This document shows, one piece after another, positions 58,731 to 64,000 of a stretch of DNA of 64,000 bases. The DNA is taken from assembly GCF_036245865.1 (NCBI RefSeq), contig NZ_BTTW01000010.1, forward strand, positions 124,001 to 188,000, in the 5' to 3' direction. This stretch comes from Corallococcus caeni (GTDB lineage: Bacteria; Myxococcota; Myxococcia; Myxococcales; Myxococcaceae). Both the position numbers and the translations under genes were made by a program. The notes below the pieces were generated by a model that was not told the DNA's origin, made no database searches, and saw only the letters and a program-made list of their open reading frames with translations. Positions within the stretch are counted from its first letter, which is position 1; the number at the start of each line of letters is the position of its first letter.

Positions 58731-60089
58731 GTGAACGCCCTCGCCCATTCCGCCCCCACGCCTTCGCTGCCCAGTGCCGGCGTCATCTGGACCCGCACGC
58801 TGGAAGCCATCCGCCAGGAGGGCCTGCACTACGCCCTCACCTGGCTGGAGCGGATGCGCCCCATGGAGGTGCGCGAGAACGCCCTGGTCCTGGGCGTGCC
58901 CGACCGCTTCTTCCGCGACTGGGTGGATGACCACTACCGCTCCATGCTGGAGACGCACATCGCCCGGCTGGAGCCGTCTCTGGGCCGCGTCGCCTATGAG
59001 GTCGTCGTCGGACCTCCGCCGTCCTCGGACCTGCCGCCCACGCCCACCGTCAAGGTGAACTCCATGCGGCCCGCGCGGCTCAACCCGCGCTTCACCTTCG
59101 ACACCTACGTCGTCGCGGACAGCAACCAGCTCCCCGCCGCCGCGGCGCAGGCCGTGGCCCACCGGCCGGGCCACAACTACAACCCGCTCTACATCTACGG
59201 CGGCACGGGCCTGGGCAAGACGCACCTGCTCCAGGCGGTGGGCAACCACATCTGGGAGAAGGACCCCACCCAGCGCATCGTCTACCTCTCCAGCGAGCAG
59301 TTCACGAACGAGTACGTGGAGAGCGTGCGCGAGCACCGCATGACGGACTTCCGCCGGAAGTTCCGCGAAGAGTGCGACGTGCTGCTCATCGACGACATCC
59401 AGTTCCTGGGCAAGCGCGAGGAGACGCAGAAGGAGTTCTTCTACACCTTCGAGACGCTCTTCGGCCTCAACAAGGCCATCGTGCTCACCAGCGACATGGT
59501 GCCCGCGGAGGTGCCCGGCATGGAGGACCGCCTGCGCAGCCGCTTCGCCATGGGCCTCATGGCGGACATCCGCGAGCCCACCTACGAGACGCGCGTCGCC
59601 ATCCTCCAGAAAAAGGCGGAGCAGGAGGGCCTCAACCTGCCGGACCCCGTGGCGCACTTCATCGCGAAGCACGTGCAGAAGAACGTGCGCGAACTGGAAG
59701 GCGCGCTCGTGAAGCTGTCCGCGATGCACAGCCTCACGAAGCAGCCGGTGACGGAGGAGTTCGCGTCCCAGGTGCTGCGCGACATCCTGCCCGCGCAGCG
59801 CACCGTGGACGTGGAGGCCATCCAGCGCGAGGTGGCCCGCTTCTACAAGGTCACCGTGGAGGCGCTGAAGGAGGACCGGCGCCACAAGGCGCTCGCGCAC
59901 GCGCGGCAGGTGGCCATGTACCTGAGCCGGAAGCTGACGAAGAGCTCCTTCCCGGAGATCGCCTCGCGCTTCAACAAGGACCACTCCACCGTCATCTCCG
60001 CCGTGCGCAAGGTGGAGGGCCTGCGGGAGACGGACGTAACCGTGCACCGCGACCTGTCGGAGCTGGAGACGAAGCTCGGCGGCATGTAG
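58731..60089 (+). CDS. dnaA: Chromosomal replication initiator DnaA, 452 aa
   Basis: DnaA binds DnaA boxes and opens the origin. Domain I is in WTRTLEAIRQEGLHYALTWLERM; the AAA+ core has Walker A GGTGLGKTH at 157-165, Walker B VLLIDDIQFLGKREETQKEFFYTFE, and the sensor region ADIREPTYETRVAIL; domain IV binds DNA through FNKDHSTVISAVRKVEG, the DnaA signature. GTG at 58731 fits the usual N-terminal length. A GTG at 58671 with GGAGAG 4 bases upstream would add 20 residues and is possible. dnaN is not adjacent. It converges with the CBS gene. Confidence 0.95.
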   Translation: MNALAHSAPTPSLPSAGVIWTRTLEAIRQEGLHYALTWLERMRPMEVRENALVLGVPDRFFRDWVDDHYRSMLETHIARLEPSLGRVAYEVVVGPPPSSDLPPTPTVKVNSMRPARLNPRFTFDTYVVADSNQLPAAAAQAVAHRPGHNYNPLYIYGGTGLGKTHLLQAVGNHIWEKDPTQRIVYLSSEQFTNEYVESVREHRMTDFRRKFREECDVLLIDDIQFLGKREETQKEFFYTFETLFGLNKAIVLTSDMVPAEVPGMEDRLRSRFAMGLMADIREPTYETRVAILQKKAEQEGLNLPDPVAHFIAKHVQKNVRELEGALVKLSAMHSLTKQPVTEEFASQVLRDILPAQRTVDVEAIQREVARFYKVTVEALKEDRRHKALAHARQVAMYLSRKLTKSSFPEIASRFNKDHSTVISAVRKVEGLRETDVTVHRDLSELETKLGGM

Positions 60090-60095
60090 CCCGCG

Positions 60096-60536
60096 TCAGT
60101 GCGGGGCCGGCTGCGACGGCGCGGACACCTCCTCCAGCGTCCTGCCGCTCTCCTGGTCGCTGAGCTCCGCCGCGATGTCCCCCAGGGCGAGGATGCCCAC
60201 CAGCCGCTTGTCCCGGTTGAGCACCAGGATGCGGCGGATCCGTGAGGCCCTCATCTTCTGGGCCGCCTGGGTGAGGTCGTCGTCGTCGTAGACGGACTCC
60301 ACGCCCCGGGTCATCGCCTGGGCCACCTGGGTCCGCTCCATGTCCAGGCCCTGCGCCACCGCGCGGACCACGATGTCCCGGTCCGTGACGATGCCCACCA
60401 GCTCGTCGCCGTCACACACGGGAATGGGCCCCACGTTCCGGGCGCGCATCTTCTCCGCGGCGACCCTCAAGGAATCAGACGGGCGGACGATCTCCACGTC
60501 CGACGTCATCACGTCACTCACTCGTTGCGTTGCCAT
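60096..60536 (-). CDS. Two-CBS-domain protein, 146 aa
   Basis: Two CBS motifs in tandem form one Bateman module: VSDVMTSDVEIVRPSDSLRVAAEKMRARNVGPIPVCDGDELVGIVTDRDIV and VAQAMTRGVESVYDDDDLTQAAQKMRASRIRRILVLNRDKRLVGILALGDIA. Such stand-alone modules sense adenine nucleotides. The tail is short and acidic/proline-rich. ATG at 60536 begins the first motif. It ends 6 bp from dnaA (convergent). Confidence 0.9.
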   Translation of the reverse strand: MATQRVSDVMTSDVEIVRPSDSLRVAAEKMRARNVGPIPVCDGDELVGIVTDRDIVVRAVAQGLDMERTQVAQAMTRGVESVYDDDDLTQAAQKMRASRIRRILVLNRDKRLVGILALGDIAAELSDQESGRTLEEVSAPSQPAPH

Positions 60537-60724
60537 GGCGTCTCTCCTTGCGGGGGGTTCCTCCTTCAGCGTGGGCACACGGCTGTCCGGTGACAGGGAG
60601 GCGTCAACGGGCTGTCTGTCCATTCCCCCGGGTCTCGGGCATGCTGCGGCTTCATGGGCCCTTCGGGTCCTCGACTCAGGGACGCCCGGCCGGAAGCGCT
60701 CCCCCCTTCCGCGTTGCTTCCGCC

Positions 60725-61528
60725 ATGACCTCCATCCCCTGGTTGCATGCCTCCGGCCACACTGTCGCCGTGCTGTGTCTGTCTTTGATGTCCCTGGGGC
60801 TGTCCGGCTGTGACACCGGAACCCATACCCGGTTGCTCTTCGCGCTCAATCCCTCGTTCCTCCAGGGGGATTCCGTGTCGGTCCCGGCCTCGGGGGTGCG
60901 GGCGATGACGGACCCGGTCACGCTCCCGGATCTCACGTCGGATGACGGCTTGAGATTCCAGCTGGAGGGCGCGGGCATCAACGTGAGGGACGTCCGTCTG
61001 GCGTTGGGCGGAGGGCTGCGGTGCGAGGACGTGAAGGAGGACCTCCAGGACGGCGCCGGGTGCGTCCCGTCCGAGGACGGCCCGGACACGGTCACGCTCG
61101 CGGGCCCCTTCTCCTTCTTTCTGCCGGACGGGGAGCCCTCGCAGGGCGGCAAGGAGGTGCGCATCCCCCCTGCCAAATACCAGCGGGTCGACTTCGTGCT
61201 GGCGGAGGGCGGACTGAGGGCCTACCCCCGGCTGTACCAGGGCTCGAACGCCTGGGCCATGAACCTCACCCTGCCCGAGGGCACGGCGCTGGGCTTCGAG
61301 GTCCCCCAGCCCCTCACGGTGGCGCCAGGGGGCTCCCTGCGCGTGACGTTCCGCCAGGCCACCTGGCTGAAGGGCCTGCCGCTGGGAGCGTGCTTCCAGA
61401 GCGGGGACCTGCCCCGGACGGACTCCGAGCTGCTCCTGGACGCCGCGAGCGGAGAATGCCAGGGCGCGGGGGACAAGGTGCGGGAGGCCCTGCGCACCCA
61501 GGGGAACCTCAGCGCCCTCCCGTTCTGA
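60725..61528 (+). CDS. Lipoprotein of unknown function, 267 aa
   Basis: A signal VAVLCLSLMSLGLSGC gives lipobox LSGC (C29). The rest is beta-rich: GLRFQLEGAGINVRDVRLALGGGLRCEDV with a later second cysteine region (GAGCVPSEDG, GACFQSGD, GECQG), and KYQRVDFVLAEGGLRAYPRLYQ. It resembles the DUF4382-like or outer-surface lipoproteins only loosely. Function unknown. It converges with the membrane-protein gene on its right (10-bp gap). Confidence 0.72.
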   Translation: MTSIPWLHASGHTVAVLCLSLMSLGLSGCDTGTHTRLLFALNPSFLQGDSVSVPASGVRAMTDPVTLPDLTSDDGLRFQLEGAGINVRDVRLALGGGLRCEDVKEDLQDGAGCVPSEDGPDTVTLAGPFSFFLPDGEPSQGGKEVRIPPAKYQRVDFVLAEGGLRAYPRLYQGSNAWAMNLTLPEGTALGFEVPQPLTVAPGGSLRVTFRQATWLKGLPLGACFQSGDLPRTDSELLLDAASGECQGAGDKVREALRTQGNLSALPF

Positions 61529-61538
61529 CCGCCGTCCC

Positions 61539-62372
61539 CTACTTGTAGAACATAGGCGACAGCCACCGGTCCAACACCGGCAGCAGGACGAACCACCACA
61601 GCAGCGGACTGACGAGCCCCAGGAAGATGCCCGTGAGGGCCTGACCCCGCCTGCCGATGGGCGGGGTCGCCTTGGGGTCCACGCGCGTCAGCGCCACCGC
61701 GCCGCAGATCACCGCGATGGGTGCCCACAGCGGGAGGAGAACCGCGCCGAGGCCGAACCGCAACGCGTGACGTGCAATGCGGTTGTTGAAGCGCCGGTTC
61801 CACATCACCTTCAGTGCCTCGGGCGACACCGGCAGCCGGAAGAAGAGCTGGTTGCGCACGTCGCGGTGGATGCGCAACGCGGTGACCATCGAGGGAACGA
61901 GACACAGGAGGAAGAGGAAGCGCGCGTCTCGGTACAGGGCATCCGCGGCCACCGCCACCACCAGCGGCGTGGCCAGCAGCGCATGCCGCGCCCAGCGCTG
62001 CCCCAGGAAGAAGGCGACGCCCACCGGCACGGGGATGAGCAGCACCAACAGGAACAGCGACTGCCTCCTCGTACCCGGCCCCCATAGCGCCAGCGCGGCG
62101 ACCACGGTCACGCAGAGCAGCAGCGTCACGCCGCCCACCACCCACGCCCACTCGTCGCGCCGCCCCAGGTAGCGCTGGCGCAGGGCCTCCAGGTAGTTCA
62201 CGTCCGGGCGCGCCGCGCAGGCCACGCAGTACAGCCGTACGCCCAGGCCCGGCACGGACGTGGCGCAGTCCGCGCAGATGAAGCTCCCGCAGCGGGTGCA
62301 GGTTCCGCCCGCGGGCTGGTCCGGGTGGACGGCGCAGCGGCGCTGCTGGGATGCGGGCACCTCCAGGCTCAT
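61539..62372 (-). CDS. Zinc-ribbon/B-box-like multi-pass membrane protein, 277 aa
   Basis: The N-terminus carries cysteine/histidine pairs in CAVHPDQPAGGTCTRCGSFICADC followed by LYCVACA, a B-box-like zinc finger seen at the head of many bacterial membrane proteins. Seven hydrophobic segments follow (for example WVVGGVTLLLCVTVVAALALW, SLFLLVLLIPVPVGVAFFLG, ALRFGLGAVLLPLWAPIAVICGAVAL and GIFLGLVSPLLWWFVLLPVL). Function unknown; probably in the inner membrane with the zinc finger in the cytoplasm. It is divergent from the M16 gene. Confidence 0.82.
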   Translation of the reverse strand: MSLEVPASQQRRCAVHPDQPAGGTCTRCGSFICADCATSVPGLGVRLYCVACAARPDVNYLEALRQRYLGRRDEWAWVVGGVTLLLCVTVVAALALWGPGTRRQSLFLLVLLIPVPVGVAFFLGQRWARHALLATPLVVAVAADALYRDARFLFLLCLVPSMVTALRIHRDVRNQLFFRLPVSPEALKVMWNRRFNNRIARHALRFGLGAVLLPLWAPIAVICGAVALTRVDPKATPPIGRRGQALTGIFLGLVSPLLWWFVLLPVLDRWLSPMFYK

Positions 62373-62495
62373 GGCCGCAGTGTCGCACGGCGAGCAACAC
62401 CCGGCACCCGGGCGCCTACCCGGTCGCCTTCGGGCTTACAGGCTCCGGGGCGCGTGCTAAGCGCGCGAGGCACCGTCCTGAACCGTGGAGGAACC

Positions 62496-63911
62496 TTGTC
62501 CCGATTGAAGGCCCTCGCCGCAGCGGCCCTGTTCGTGGGGCTTCCGGCGCTCGCTCAGACCCCCGAGGCGAAGCCGCTGGAGCCCGGCCGCGAAAACCTG
62601 GCCATCCCGTATGAGAAGTACACGCTGCCCAACGGCATGGAGGTCATCCTCTCCGTGGACCGCAAGCTGCCCGTGGTGGCCGTCAACGTCTGGTACCACG
62701 TGGGTGCCTACGACGAGCAGCCGGGCCGCACCGGCTTCGCGCACCTCTTCGAGCACATGATGTTCCAGGGCTCCAAGCACGTGCCGGACGACGTGCACAT
62801 CGGCCTCCTGGAGCAGGCGGGCGCCACGGACCTCAACGGCACCACCAGCTTCGACCGCACCAACTACTACGAGACCGTGCCCAGCAACCTGCTGGAGACG
62901 GCGCTGTGGTTGGAGAGCGACCGCATGGGCTTCCTGCTGGACGCGCTCACGCAGAAGAAGCTGGATACGCAGAAGGAGGTCGTGAAGAACGAGCGCCGCC
63001 AGGGCGTGGAGACGGCCCCCTACGGTGAGGCGCAGGAGAAGGCGTGGCAGGCGCTGTTCCCCGCGCCGCACCCGTACTCCGGCAACGTGATTGGCTCCAT
63101 GAAGGACCTGGACGCGGCCACGGTGGACGAAGTGAAGGCGTTCTTCCGCACCTGGTACGCGCCCGCCAACGCGACGCTCGCCATCGTGGGCGACTTCGAC
63201 CCCGCGAAGGCCAAGGCATTGGTGGAGAAGTACTTCGGCACGCTGCAGTCGGGCCCCAAGCCCAAGCGCCCGGACGTGGCGCCCGTGAAGGTCACGCGTG
63301 AGACGGTCATCCGCCACGACGAGAAGGTGGCCACGCTGCCCCTGCTCTCCATGGCGTGGCTCACCGCCCCGTACCTGAAGCCCGGGGACGCGACGGCGGA
63401 CGTGCTCGCCACCGCGCTGGGCACGGGCCGCGCGAGCCGCCTGTACCGCCGGCTGGTGCTGGACAAGCAGCTGGCGCAGAGCGTGGACGCCACGCAGCAG
63501 AGCCAGGGCGCGCAGTCCGTCTTCTCCATCGAGGCGGTGGCCCGGCCCGGCGTCACCACGGACCAGTTGAAGAAGGAGATCGACGCGGTGCTGGACGAGG
63601 TCCGCAAGGAGGGCGTCACGCAGGAGGAGATCGTCCGCGCGCGCACCCGCTATGACACGCGCCAGCTGGCGGGCCTGCAGGCCGTGGGCGGCTCCGGCAG
63701 CAAGTCCGACACGCTCCAGACGTACAACCAGTTCGTGGGCGAGCCCAGCTACGTCGCGCAGGACCTGGCGCGCTACCAGGACGTCACGCCCGCCTCGGTG
63801 AAGCAGTTCGCCAATGACGTGCTGCGCCCGGACGCGCGCGTCGTCCTCCACGCGGTGCCGCCCGCCAGCAAGGCCGCGCCGTCTTCCGCTCCGGGCAAGG
63901 AGGCCCGCTAG
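62496..63911 (+). CDS. M16-family zinc metallopeptidase, single module, 471 aa
   Basis: A TTG start at 62496 with GTGGAGGA just upstream opens a signal (LKALAAAALFVGLPALA). The zinc site is HLFEH at H83-H87, with the third ligand glutamate in NERRQGVE. This is the size of the catalytic half of a two-chain M16B peptidase, whose partner would be inactive; the lipoprotein starting 2 bp downstream may be that partner. Periplasmic or secreted peptide breakdown is expected. Confidence 0.9.
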   Translation: MSRLKALAAAALFVGLPALAQTPEAKPLEPGRENLAIPYEKYTLPNGMEVILSVDRKLPVVAVNVWYHVGAYDEQPGRTGFAHLFEHMMFQGSKHVPDDVHIGLLEQAGATDLNGTTSFDRTNYYETVPSNLLETALWLESDRMGFLLDALTQKKLDTQKEVVKNERRQGVETAPYGEAQEKAWQALFPAPHPYSGNVIGSMKDLDAATVDEVKAFFRTWYAPANATLAIVGDFDPAKAKALVEKYFGTLQSGPKPKRPDVAPVKVTRETVIRHDEKVATLPLLSMAWLTAPYLKPGDATADVLATALGTGRASRLYRRLVLDKQLAQSVDATQQSQGAQSVFSIEAVARPGVTTDQLKKEIDAVLDEVRKEGVTQEEIVRARTRYDTRQLAGLQAVGGSGSKSDTLQTYNQFVGEPSYVAQDLARYQDVTPASVKQFANDVLRPDARVVLHAVPPASKAAPSSAPGKEAR

Positions 63912-63913
63912 TC

Positions 63914-64000
63914 ATGCACCGCCGAATCCTCACTGCCCTCCTCACGCTGTCCATCGCCGGCTGCGCCACCACGAAGCCCGCGGAGGCGCCTCCCGCCCAG
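63914..64000 (+). CDS. Lipoprotein, truncated by window end (probable M16 partner subunit)
   Basis: Only 29 residues are visible: a signal RRILTALLTLSIAGC with lipobox IAGC, then Ala/Pro-rich sequence. It starts 2 bp after the M16 stop codon, which implies cotranscription. In other bacteria the second gene of this pair is an inactive M16 subunit; this is an inference. Confidence 0.7.
   Translation, partial: MHRRILTALLTLSIAGCATTKPAEAPPAQ

Overview
This window comes from a very GC-rich myxobacterial chromosome, most likely Myxococcus/Corallococcus (Myxococcota). The evidence is a bacM-parB-parA block beside a dense array of parS sites with the core GTTCCACGTGGAAC, an exopolysaccharide locus ordered like eps of Myxococcus xanthus, many short lipoproteins, and dnaA near the right end. 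The replication-origin region of the chromosome therefore lies in or close to the window. Organism and eps assignments rest on recalled gene families and gene order; no search was run.

Left third (1-22.3 kb). The leftmost genes are a tandem pair of paralogous membrane proteins, the first cut by the window edge. The exopolysaccharide locus follows: glycosyltransferase (epsH-like), Wzy-type polymerase, then, after an inserted block, another glycosyltransferase (epsE-like), a small accessory protein, and a tightly coupled rightward run epsD-epsC-epsB-epsA (GT2, serine-acetyltransferase-like LbH protein, GH44 hydrolase, WecG/TagA/CpsF transferase). The inserted block (3.7-10.5 kb) holds two lipoproteins, one with a JAMM metalloprotease signature, a cation-efflux protein, an MscS channel, an ECF sigma factor, an Ig-like lipoprotein and a DUF6445-like protein. 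After eps come a large secreted protein (CXXCH, alpha/alpha-toroid and Ig-like regions) and a lipoprotein toxin (Tox-REase-5) with its Imm52-type immunity partner.

Middle (22.3-41.8 kb). Small genes (cupin, XRE regulator, membrane protein, RelE-like protein, response regulator) lead to an egtB-egtD ergothioneine pair. The leftward parA-parB-bacM-lipoprotein unit follows. Upstream of parA are 3.7 kb with no convincing gene, holding 13 perfect parS palindromes, two near-perfect variants and decayed copies. Next are a VOC/SDR divergent pair, a broken XRE/MmyB-type regulator, a four-copy 106-bp array of palindromes, and rsmG-mnmG. The rsmG-mnmG junction carries two perfect DnaA boxes and a third near-match; one box overlaps the rsmG start codon and another the mnmG stop codon.

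Right third (41.2-64 kb). Metabolic and protease genes (GST, macro domain, M16 peptidases, aldo/keto reductase, SppA, cysteine dioxygenase, Uma2) flank the conserved leftward block rpmH-rnpA-yidD-yidC-khpB/jag-small ORF-mnmE. dnaA reads rightward from 58.7 kb and is separated from rpmH by an unrecognised gene. The window ends inside a lipoprotein that probably partners the second M16 peptidase.

No rRNA, convincing tRNA, CRISPR array, transposase or phage gene was seen.
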